The notes under the pieces are model-generated. The model saw only the letters and a list, made by a program, of their open reading frames with translations, made no database searches and was not told the origin of the DNA. Shown one piece after another: positions 1-6,646 of a stretch of DNA of 6,871 bases; position 1 is the first letter of the stretch, and each line of letters starts with the position of its first letter. Source of the stretch: DATJZG01 sp035499295 (GTDB lineage: Bacteria; Myxococcota; Myxococcia; Myxococcales; Anaeromyxobacteraceae); contig DATJZG010000010.1 of NCBI GenBank assembly GCA_035499295.1, positions 1-6,871 on the forward strand, in the 5' to 3' direction. The translations under genes and the position numbers were made by a program.

Positions 1-447
1 CGCTCCGCCGCGCTTCGCTACGCGAACGTGTACGGCCCCCGCCAGGACCCGGAGGGCGAGGCGGGGGTGGTTGCCATCTTCGCGGGGAGGCTCCTCGCGG
101 GCTTGCCCTGCGTCGTGAACGGGGGGGGCGCGCAGACGCGCGACTACGTCTTCGTGGACGACGTGGCCCGTGCCAACCTGCTCGCGGCCGAGCGCGGCTT
201 CGACGGTGCCCTCAACATCGGGACGGGGCGCGAGACCGACGTGAACCGCCTCTACCGCATCCTGGCGGACGCGGCCGGCGTCTCCGGGGCGCCGCTCCCC
301 GGCCCGGCGAAGCCCGGCGAGCAGCGGCGCTCCTGCATCGACCCGGCGCTCGCCGGCCGCGCGCTCGGCTGGCGTCCAGAGGTGGCACTCGAGGACGGCC
401 TCGCCCGCACCCTGGCCTGGTTCCGGGCTCGCCGCGGGCCGACCTAG
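1..447 (+). CDS. NAD-dependent epimerase/dehydratase, GalE-like (3' part, 5' end outside window)
   Basis: This is the C-terminal part (148 residues) of an extended short-chain dehydrogenase/reductase that would interconvert or dehydrate a nucleotide sugar, most likely a UDP-glucose 4-epimerase-type enzyme, in the cytoplasm for surface polysaccharide synthesis. The reading frame is open from base 1 and starts with the family motif LRYANVYGPRQ (residues 5-15 of the visible part). The substrate-loop region GEAGVVAIF follows, then the GGGAQTRDYVFVDDVARA segment typical of these enzymes, NIGTG, and a closing GWRP..LEDGL..TLAWF helix. The Rossmann NAD site (GxxGxxG) and the catalytic YxxxK lie upstream, outside the window, so activity cannot be judged and the exact sugar cannot be assigned. 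The gene converges on mtgA and its TAG overlaps the mtgA stop. Family assignment is firm; GalE identity is only likely. Confidence 0.85.
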   Translation, partial: RSAALRYANVYGPRQDPEGEAGVVAIFAGRLLAGLPCVVNGGGAQTRDYVFVDDVARANLLAAERGFDGALNIGTGRETDVNRLYRILADAAGVSGAPLPGPAKPGEQRRSCIDPALAGRALGWRPEVALEDGLARTLAWFRARRGPT

Positions 448-1277
448 CGCTCGGGCTCCGGATCGTCGTCCGTGAATTCGTCGGGGGGGCCTTCCTCCCC
501 CGACGGCTCGGGCTCGCCCAGGATGCGCTCCAACTCCGCCGCCGCGCCGATGTAGGCGTCGTCGTCGATCTTTCCCGTCTGGCGCAGGAGCCCAAGCACC
601 TTGCGGGCGCGACGCGCGAGCCAGCGCGGGGCCGGCGAGAGCCGGGCGTGCCCGGGCGCCGGGAGCATCGCCGCTAGCGCCGCTGCCTGCGCGACGTCGA
701 GGTCGGCGGCGGCGACCCCGAACCAGTGGCGCGCCGCGGCCTCGGCGCCGAACACACCCGGACCCCACTCGGCCACGTTGAGGTAGAGGGAGAGGATGCG
801 GCGCTTCGAGAGGGCGCGCTCGAGCTTCACCGCGACGCCCGCCTCCCGGAGCTTCCGCACGTAGCTGCGCTCGGTGCCGAGGTACAGGTTCTTCGCGAGC
901 TGCTGGGTGAGGGTGGAGGCGCCGCGTACCGTCCTTCCCGCACGCCAGTTCTCCTCGGCGGCGTTGCGGATCTCGCGCCAGTCGAAGCCGGAGTGGCCGA
1001 AGAAGGCGGCGTCCTCGGACAGCACCACCGCCTCGGCGAGGGGCGGGGCGATGCGCTCGAGCGGGACCGGCCGGAGGTCCGGCCGGTACGGGCGCCCGGC
1101 CCGCCCCGCCTCGGCGCGCCGCTGCTCGAGGAGCGCCGTGGTCCGTGGCGTCCGGGCGGCGAGGGGCGAGACGTCGGGCAGGGAGGCCCAGAAGACCGCG
1201 ACCGCGCCCGCCGCGAGCAGGAGGACGAGGACGAGCAGGCGGAGGAGCGGACCGGGGGTCTTCGGGCGCGGCGACAC
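444..1277 (-). CDS. mtgA: Monofunctional biosynthetic peptidoglycan transglycosylase
   Basis: This is a family GT51 glycosyltransferase that polymerises lipid II into glycan strands at the periplasmic face of the inner membrane; it has no transpeptidase domain. The 277 residues fit the monofunctional class. Residues 11-32 form one hydrophobic membrane anchor after a short basic N-terminus. LPDVSPL (33-39) and PRTTALLEQR follow, as usual in MtgA. The catalytic glutamate is probably E88 in SEDAAFFGHSGFDW. The second motif GASTLTQQLAKNLYL is at 119-133, RKLREAGVAVKLE at 141-153 and KRRILSLYLNVAEWG at 158-172. The start is GTG, chosen because a strong GGAGGAG sits 4 nt upstream. The last 25 or so residues (GEPEPSGEEGPPDEF and onward) form an acidic, proline-rich tail beyond the catalytic fold. 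The gene is divergent from the superoxide dismutase gene and convergent with the epimerase gene. Confidence 0.95.
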   Translation of the reverse strand: MSPRPKTPGPLLRLLVLVLLLAAGAVAVFWASLPDVSPLAARTPRTTALLEQRRAEAGRAGRPYRPDLRPVPLERIAPPLAEAVVLSEDAAFFGHSGFDWREIRNAAEENWRAGRTVRGASTLTQQLAKNLYLGTERSYVRKLREAGVAVKLERALSKRRILSLYLNVAEWGPGVFGAEAAARHWFGVAAADLDVAQAAALAAMLPAPGHARLSPAPRWLARRARKVLGLLRQTGKIDDDAYIGAAAELERILGEPEPSGEEGPPDEFTDDDPEPER

Positions 1278-1281
1278 CTTG

Positions 1282-1288
1282 CTCCTCC
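1282..1288 (-). promoter_or_regulatory. Ribosome binding site fixing the mtgA GTG start
   Basis: On the minus strand this reads GGAGGAG, with four bases (CAAG) before the GTG at 1277-1275. It is one of the best Shine-Dalgarno matches in the window, and it places the start directly before the short basic segment and membrane anchor expected of MtgA. Confidence 0.8.
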
Positions 1289-1327
1289 CTACTGCGCTCT
1301 ACGCCCGGCGCGAAGCGGGAAAGCGCG

Positions 1328-1341
1328 GCGAGCGCGCTCGC
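1328..1341. repeat. 14-bp perfect palindrome in the mtgA leader
   Basis: GCGAGCGCGCTCGC is its own reverse complement. It lies about 50 bp upstream of the mtgA start, inside the predicted mtgA leader. It could fold as a small hairpin in the transcript or bind a dimeric regulator, but in such GC-rich DNA a palindrome of this length can arise by chance. The rest of the 1290-1440 stretch shows no gene or other clear signal. Confidence 0.3.
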
Positions 1342-1441
1342 GGCGCCGACGCGCCTCCAGCGCGGGGAGGCGAGAGGCGAGCGGGCTTCTCCGGCCTCCG
1401 GGAGGGACGGGCGCGCCGACGCCTCGCGGATTACGCAAGGA

Positions 1442-1470
1442 AGCATACGGCCCGACCGGTGCCTTGACAG
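1442..1470 (-). promoter_or_regulatory. Probable sigma-70 promoter for mtgA
   Basis: Reading the minus strand, CTGTCA (1470-1465) matches four of six bases of the -35 consensus, and TATGCT (1447-1442) matches four of six of the -10. They are separated by exactly 17 bp. Transcription would begin near 1435 and give mtgA a long leader of roughly 160 nt. The -35 shares its bases with the possible plus-strand promoter of the superoxide dismutase gene. Confidence 0.45.
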
Positions 1471-1492
1471 CCCCCGGCCGGGTCACGATCGT
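1464..1492 (+). promoter_or_regulatory. Possible promoter for the superoxide dismutase gene
   Basis: A perfect -35 hexamer TTGACA is at 1464-1469. With a 17-bp spacer the -10 would be GATCGT (1487-1492), which keeps only the A at position 2 and the T at position 6 of TATAAT, so the site is weak or needs an activator. The spacer contains the palindrome CCCGGCCGGG (1473-1482). The leader to the ATG at 1553 would be about 50 nt. Confidence 0.3.
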
Positions 1493-1509
1493 ACGCGCGC
1501 AACGCGCGT
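1493..1509. repeat. Inverted repeat at the predicted superoxide dismutase transcription start
   Basis: ACGCGCG, a CAA spacer, and CGCGCGT form a perfect 7-bp inverted repeat. It begins right after the weak -10 candidate, so it would cover the start of transcription. It may be an operator or a hairpin at the 5' end of the message. The function is inferred from position only. Confidence 0.35.
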
Positions 1510-1552
1510 CACCCACAGCGACGGCGGCCCGAGGGCTGCCCGGAGGCGGAAC

Positions 1553-2155
1553 ATGGCGGAGAAGCGCTACGCACCGAAGGACTACTCGAAGGTCCGCGGC
1601 CTCAGCGGGATCTCCAACGACCAGGTGGAGGAGCACCTCAAGCTCTACGAGGGTTACGTGAAGCGCACCAACGCCCTCACCGAGAAGCTCGAGGCGTTCG
1701 CCAAGGAAGGGAAGGCCTCCGGGGCGGACCCGGTGTACGCCGAACTCACGCGGCGGCTGGGCTTCGAGTACGGGGGCATGGTGAACCACGAGTACTACTT
1801 CGGCGCGCTCAGGGCCGGGGCCCAGGCCGAGCCCCCCGCAGGCTCCAGGCTCCGCAAGGCGATCGAGACCTCCTTCGGGAGCTACGCGACCTGGCTCGCC
1901 GACTTCCGCGCCATCGCCACCATGCCCGGCATCGGGTGGGCGATGCTCTTCCAGGACCCGGGCACCGGCTGGCTCTCGAACCACTGGGTGACCCTGCACG
2001 AGAACGGGATCCCCGCAGGCTTCCACCCAGTGGTGGTGATGGACGGCTGGGAGCACGCCTTCATGCGGGACTACAAGGCGTTCGAGCGGGGGAAGTACGT
2101 CGACGCGTTCTTCAAGAACGTCGACTGGGAGGCCTGCGAGAAGCGGCTGAAGTAG
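1553..2155 (+). CDS. sod: Superoxide dismutase, Fe/Mn family
   Basis: The product converts superoxide to hydrogen peroxide and oxygen, and is probably cytoplasmic because no signal peptide is seen. It is 200 residues, normal for the family. The ATG was chosen for GGAGG six bases upstream; extending further upstream would add unrelated low-complexity sequence. Likely metal ligands are H28 (in EEHLKLYEGYV), H79 (in VNHEYYFGAL), D164 and H168 (in MDGWEHAFMRDY), with Y35 as the gateway tyrosine and W129 in GIGWAMLF. The first ligand segment is unusual: only seven positions separate H28 from Y35, against eight in the E. coli enzymes, and the usual HH pair is absent. The second-shell glutamine is not at the FeSOD position (G75 there) and seems replaced near the MnSOD position (N151 or H149). 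The metal therefore cannot be called from sequence. mutY follows on the same strand. Confidence 0.93.
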   Translation: MAEKRYAPKDYSKVRGLSGISNDQVEEHLKLYEGYVKRTNALTEKLEAFAKEGKASGADPVYAELTRRLGFEYGGMVNHEYYFGALRAGAQAEPPAGSRLRKAIETSFGSYATWLADFRAIATMPGIGWAMLFQDPGTGWLSNHWVTLHENGIPAGFHPVVVMDGWEHAFMRDYKAFERGKYVDAFFKNVDWEACEKRLK

Positions 2156-2177
2156 CCGAGCCGCTCCCGGGGGCGAA

Positions 2178-2204
2178 GCGCGCCGCGGGCCTGCCGCGGC
2201 GCGC
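2178..2204 (+). terminator. GC-rich hairpin after the superoxide dismutase gene
   Basis: GCGCGCCGCGG (2178-2188), a five-base loop GCCTG, and CCGCGGCGCGC (2194-2204) form a perfect 11-bp stem, 22 nt after the stop codon. Only a weak CCCCTTT follows about 12 nt later, so this is not a textbook intrinsic terminator. It may end transcription partly, act with Rho, or protect the 3' end of the message. It stands 18 nt before the first possible mutY start. Confidence 0.5.
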
Positions 2205-2222
2205 CAGGCCCACACTACCCCT

Positions 2223-3440
2223 TTGCCCGCGACGTCCTCAGCCGCGAGCCGGCGCGCCAGGTCGAGCCCGAACCGCCTCGCGGGTTTGCGCCGGCGCCTG
2301 CTCGGCTGGTGGGACCGGGAGAAGCGCGACATGCCGTGGCGCTTCCCCCCCGGGAAGGCGGACCCCTACCGCGTCTGGATCTCGGAGGTCATGCTCCAGC
2401 AGACGCGGGTGGAAACGGTCGTCCCCTACTATCGCCGCTTCGTCGAGGCGTGGCCCACGCTTTCCGCGCTGGCGGCGGCGCGCGAGGAGGAGGTGCTCGC
2501 CGCCTGGAGCGGCCTCGGCTACTACGCGCGCTGCCGCCACCTCCTCGCGGCCGCGCGGCAGGCGCAGGCCCGCCACGGGCGGCTTCCGGGCTCGCTCGAG
2601 CTCTTGCGCGAGCTCCCCGGGTTCGGCCCGTACACGGCGGGTGCGGTGGCGAGCATCGCCTTCGGGATCGTCGCCCCGGCGGTGGACGGCAACGCCGCCC
2701 GGGTGCTTTCGCGGGTCTTCCACCTCTCGCAGGCGGGGCGCGACTCGCCCGCGCGGACCCACCTGGGGGAGCTCGCCGCCGCGCTCGCGGACTGCGACCG
2801 CCCCGGTGACCTCAACCAGTCCCTGATGGAGCTCGGCGCCACGTTGTGCCGCCCGCGCGGGCCCCTCTGCCGGCGCTGCCCGGTGGGGCGGTCGTGCGAG
2901 GCCCGGCGCAGCGGGCGGCCGGCGGCCCTCCCGGGCCCGCGGCGTCGCCCGGCGCAGCGGCTCCTCGAGCTCGCGCTCGCCCGCATCGAGCGGGACGGGC
3001 GCCTGCTCCTCGAGCGGCGCCCCGGCAGGGGGCTCTTCGGGGGGCTTTGGCAGCTGCCCGGCGTCGAGATCGCGCGGGGGCGGGGAACCCGGGCGCTGTT
3101 GCGCGGCGACCTTGGCGCGCGGCTCGGGGTGAGGTGCCGCCTCGGGGACGAGCTCGCCGTGGTGGAGAGGGCGCTCACGCACCGACGCCTGGTGCTGCGG
3201 GTGTTCCGCGGCGAGGTGTGGGGGGACCCATGCGCGCCCGCGCGCCCGGAGCTTCGCTGGCAGGGGCTCGCCCACCTCGACGGTGTGGCGATCTCGACGG
3301 CCATGCGCAGGGCGATCGAGGCCTCGGAGGGGTGGGGACCCGCGGGGCCCGCGGGCCTGGCGGGGAGAGGTGGGCGGCCGGGAGACCCCCGGCGGCGGGG
3401 CCGGCGAAAGGCCTTGACTTCACGAGGGCCGACCGTATAA
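2223..3440 (+). CDS. mutY: A/G-specific adenine DNA glycosylase
   Basis: MutY removes adenine mispaired with 8-oxoguanine in base excision repair. The helix-hairpin-helix glycosylase domain spans residues 23-225 of this 405-residue reading. Catalytic E55 is in VWISEVMLQQT, the hairpin motif LPGFGPYTAGA is at 131-141, catalytic D155 is in VDGNAARVL, and the iron-sulfur cysteines C209, C216, C219 and C225 have the standard 6-2-5 spacing. The C-terminal NUDIX-like 8-oxoG-recognition domain shows LFGGLWQLPG (271-280) and LTH (318-320) in place of the E. coli FSH loop. After about residue 370 comes a 35-residue G/P/R-rich tail ending in the rpsL promoter. The start is uncertain: TTG at 2223 and TTG at 2286 (residue 22) both lack a clear ribosome site; the only in-frame ATG near the front (2331) falls inside the conserved MPWR motif; an in-frame stop at 2148 bars a much earlier start. 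Confidence 0.93.
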   Translation: MPATSSAASRRARSSPNRLAGLRRRLLGWWDREKRDMPWRFPPGKADPYRVWISEVMLQQTRVETVVPYYRRFVEAWPTLSALAAAREEEVLAAWSGLGYYARCRHLLAAARQAQARHGRLPGSLELLRELPGFGPYTAGAVASIAFGIVAPAVDGNAARVLSRVFHLSQAGRDSPARTHLGELAAALADCDRPGDLNQSLMELGATLCRPRGPLCRRCPVGRSCEARRSGRPAALPGPRRRPAQRLLELALARIERDGRLLLERRPGRGLFGGLWQLPGVEIARGRGTRALLRGDLGARLGVRCRLGDELAVVERALTHRRLVLRVFRGEVWGDPCAPARPELRWQGLAHLDGVAISTAMRRAIEASEGWGPAGPAGLAGRGGRPGDPRRRGRRKALTSRGPTV

Positions 3441-3441
3441 T
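3414..3441 (+). promoter_or_regulatory. Promoter of the str operon (rpsL-rpsG-fusA-tuf)
   Basis: TTGACT (3414-3419, five of six) and a perfect TATAAT (3436-3441) are separated by 16 bp: the strongest sigma-70-type promoter in the window. The bases after the -10 (TCGCGCC, 3442-3448) are a GC-rich discriminator, a feature of promoters repressed by ppGpp in the stringent response, so growth-rate control is likely. The -35 lies within mutY and the mutY TAA (3438-3440) lies within the -10. Transcription should start near 3448, giving a leader of about 75 nt. Confidence 0.85.
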
Positions 3442-3473
3442 TCGCGCCCTTTTGACGATGTCCCCGTCGGAGG

Positions 3474-3499
3474 CGCCCCGGGAAGTTCTCGGGGCGTTT
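3474..3499 (+). promoter_or_regulatory. rpsL leader hairpin, possible attenuator
   Basis: CGCCCCG (3474-3480) pairs with CGGGGCG (3490-3496). The stem extends inward by a G-T wobble and a G-C pair to nine pairs around an AAGTT loop, and is followed by TTT. It lies in the untranslated leader, 27 nt before the rpsL start. It could be a weak attenuator or a ribosomal-protein or translation-control structure. The short T run argues against strong termination. Confidence 0.5.
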
Positions 3500-3523
3500 C
3501 GTCAGAAAAGAGAACCGGATCGC

Positions 3524-3895
3524 ATGCCGACGATCACCCAGCTGGTCCGCAAGGGCCGCGAGAAGCTCAAGACCAAGCGGAAGGCACCCGCGCTGGTGGA
3601 GTCGCCGCAGAAGCGCGGCGTGGCCACCCGCGTCTACACCACCACGCCCAAGAAGCCGAACTCGGCTCTGCGGAAGGTGGCCCGCGTGCGCCTCACGAAC
3701 GGCTTCGAGGTCACGAGCTACATCCCGGGCGTGGGCCACAACCTGCAGGAGCACTCGGTGGTGCTCATCCGCGGCGGCCGCGTGAAGGACCTTCCCGGCG
3801 TGCGCTACCACATCATTCGCGGCACCCTCGACGCCGTCGGTGTCCAGGGTCGCAAGCAGGGCCGCTCCAAGTACGGCGCGAAGCGCCCGAGCTAG
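3524..3895 (+). CDS. rpsL: Small ribosomal subunit protein S12
   Basis: S12 sits at the decoding centre of the 30S subunit and governs accuracy. The 123 residues match the family length and run from MPTITQLVRKGRE to SKYGAKRPS. Conserved blocks include QKRGVATRVYTTTPKKPNSALRK near 29-51, SYIPGVGHNLQEHS at 65-78 and RGGRVKDLPGVRYH at 83-96. Streptomycin-determining positions have the sensitive-type residues P42, K43, K88 and P91 (numbered with the initiator Met). D89 is the residue that RimO methylthiolates in E. coli. The ribosome site is weak, only a purine run (AGAAAAGAGAA, 3504-3514) nine bases before ATG. It is the first gene of the operon, with mutY rather than rpoC upstream. Confidence 0.98.
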   Translation: MPTITQLVRKGREKLKTKRKAPALVESPQKRGVATRVYTTTPKKPNSALRKVARVRLTNGFEVTSYIPGVGHNLQEHSVVLIRGGRVKDLPGVRYHIIRGTLDAVGVQGRKQGRSKYGAKRPS

Positions 3896-3903
3896 AGGAT
3901 TTC

Positions 3904-4374
3904 ATGCCCCGTCGTCGCGTCGTCGAAAAGCGGAAGATCCTGCCCGACCCGAAGTATCAGGATCGGATCGTGGCGAAGTTCATCAACGACCTCATGCGGC
4001 GCGGCAAGAAGGCGGTGGCCGAGCAGATCTGCTACGGGGCCTTCACCGTGGTCGAGGGCCGGCTCAAGGACGACCCGCTCAAGGTGTTCAAGAAGGCCCT
4101 CGACAACGTGAAGCCGATGGTCGAGGTGAAGTCGCGGCGCGTGGGCGGCGCCACCTACCAGGTGCCGGTCGAGGTGCGCCAGGATCGGCGCACGGCGCTG
4201 GCGATGCGCTGGCTCATCGATTATGCGAAGGCCCGTGGCGAGAAGACCATGGTGGAGAAGCTCGCCGGCGAGATCCTCGACGCCGCCAACAACCGCGGGA
4301 ACGCGGTGAAGAAGCGCGAGGACACGCACAAGATGGCGGAGGCCAACAAGGCCTTCGCGCACTACCGCTGGTAA
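3904..4374 (+). CDS. rpsG: Small ribosomal subunit protein S7
   Basis: S7 starts assembly of the 30S head by binding the 3' domain of 16S rRNA. The 156 residues are the usual short form ending in HYRW, starting MPRRRVVEKRKILPDPKY. The conserved beta-hairpin region is KPMVEVKSRRVGGATYQVPV (about 74-93), followed by RWLIDYAKAR and the C-terminal helix with MAEANKAFAHYRW. The ribosome site AGAGGA (3894-3899) overlaps the TAG of rpsL, and only 8 nt separate the genes, which implies tight translational coupling. In E. coli S7 represses its operon by binding a roughly 100-nt rpsL-rpsG gap; that site cannot exist here in the same form. A 151-nt gap with several signals follows before fusA. Confidence 0.98.
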   Translation: MPRRRVVEKRKILPDPKYQDRIVAKFINDLMRRGKKAVAEQICYGAFTVVEGRLKDDPLKVFKKALDNVKPMVEVKSRRVGGATYQVPVEVRQDRRTALAMRWLIDYAKARGEKTMVEKLAGEILDAANNRGNAVKKREDTHKMAEANKAFAHYRW

Positions 4375-4378
4375 ACCC

Positions 4379-4389
4379 AGGAGGAGAGG
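4379..4389 (+). promoter_or_regulatory. Orphan Shine-Dalgarno-like sequence after rpsG
   Basis: AGGAGGAGAGG starts four bases after the rpsG stop and contains a perfect AGGAGG, but no ATG, GTG or TTG lies at a usable distance behind it. Its last part plus CACA (AGAGGCACA, 4385-4393) recurs exactly at the fusA ribosome site (4518-4526). It could be a relic of an earlier fusA start, a ribosome standby site or a protein-binding element. Confidence 0.4.
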
Positions 4390-4408
4390 CACACCACTCA
4401 GAGACGAG

Positions 4409-4423
4409 GCCGACTCGGTCGGC
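4409..4423 (+). promoter_or_regulatory. Small hairpin upstream of boxA
   Basis: GCCGAC (4409-4414), a TCG loop, and GTCGGC (4418-4423) give a perfect six-pair stem. It ends 21 nt before the boxA match. In E. coli rRNA leaders a boxB hairpin precedes boxA, so the order is suggestive, but the stem is short and may be chance. Confidence 0.35.
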
Positions 4424-4444
4424 AGGGCCCGCGAGGACCCGTTC

Positions 4445-4455
4445 GCTCTTTGACA
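4445..4455 (+). promoter_or_regulatory. boxA-like transcription antitermination site in the rpsG-fusA gap
   Basis: GCTCTTTGACA fits the boxA pattern GYTCTTTRANA at every position; E. coli rRNA leaders carry GCTCTTTAACA. boxA in nascent RNA binds NusB with S10 (NusE) and makes RNA polymerase resist termination. Its place here, between S7 and EF-G, would protect transcription of the long fusA-tuf half of the operon. The embedded TTGACA could instead be read as a -35 box, but the expected -10 position is GC only. Binding is inferred; the sequence match is direct. Confidence 0.55.
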
Positions 4456-4473
4456 GCTCGGTCAGGTTCAGGC

Positions 4474-4489
4474 GCCGCCCCCAGGCGGC
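4474..4489 (+). promoter_or_regulatory. Small GC hairpin between boxA and fusA
   Basis: GCCGCC (4474-4479), loop CCCA, and GGCGGC (4484-4489) form six G-C pairs, followed by CGGTTTGCG. It might act as a weak pause or terminator that the upstream boxA would overcome, or as a structure limiting fusA translation. The short T run makes strong termination unlikely. Confidence 0.35.
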
Positions 4490-4525
4490 CGGTTTGCGCA
4501 CGCATCGGTTCGAAGGAAGAGGCAC

Positions 4526-6619
<2,094 letters not shown>

Positions 6620-6646
6620 GCCGTCCAAAAGACGAAGGAGAAGACC

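Noticed and set aside
1145..1552. N-terminal extension of the superoxide dismutase reading frame upstream of the ATG at 1553
   Set aside because: The extension is Arg/Ala/Gly-rich, overlaps mtgA on the other strand, and a good GGAGG ribosome site marks the ATG at 1553.
3447..3457. A second boxA-like string (CCCTTTTGACG) at the start of the rpsL leader
   Set aside because: It fits the boxA pattern at only about seven of eleven positions and would sit at the transcription start itself, so it is too weak to call.
2522..3811. Long minus-strand frames over mutY and rpsL
   Set aside because: They are Arg/Ala/Pro/Gly-rich shadow frames without a family motif; the plus strand has intact MutY and S12 motifs.
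4450..4478. TTGACA at 4450-4455 as a -35 box for a separate fusA promoter
   Set aside because: The region 16-18 bp downstream is GC-only with nothing like TATAAT, and the whole 11-mer is better explained by boxA. An activator-dependent promoter cannot be excluded.
4394..4517. The rpsG-fusA insert as a miniature transposable element with a 9-bp target duplication
   Set aside because: The segment ends are not inverted repeats of each other, and the 9-bp repeat is largely a ribosome-binding sequence that recurs naturally.
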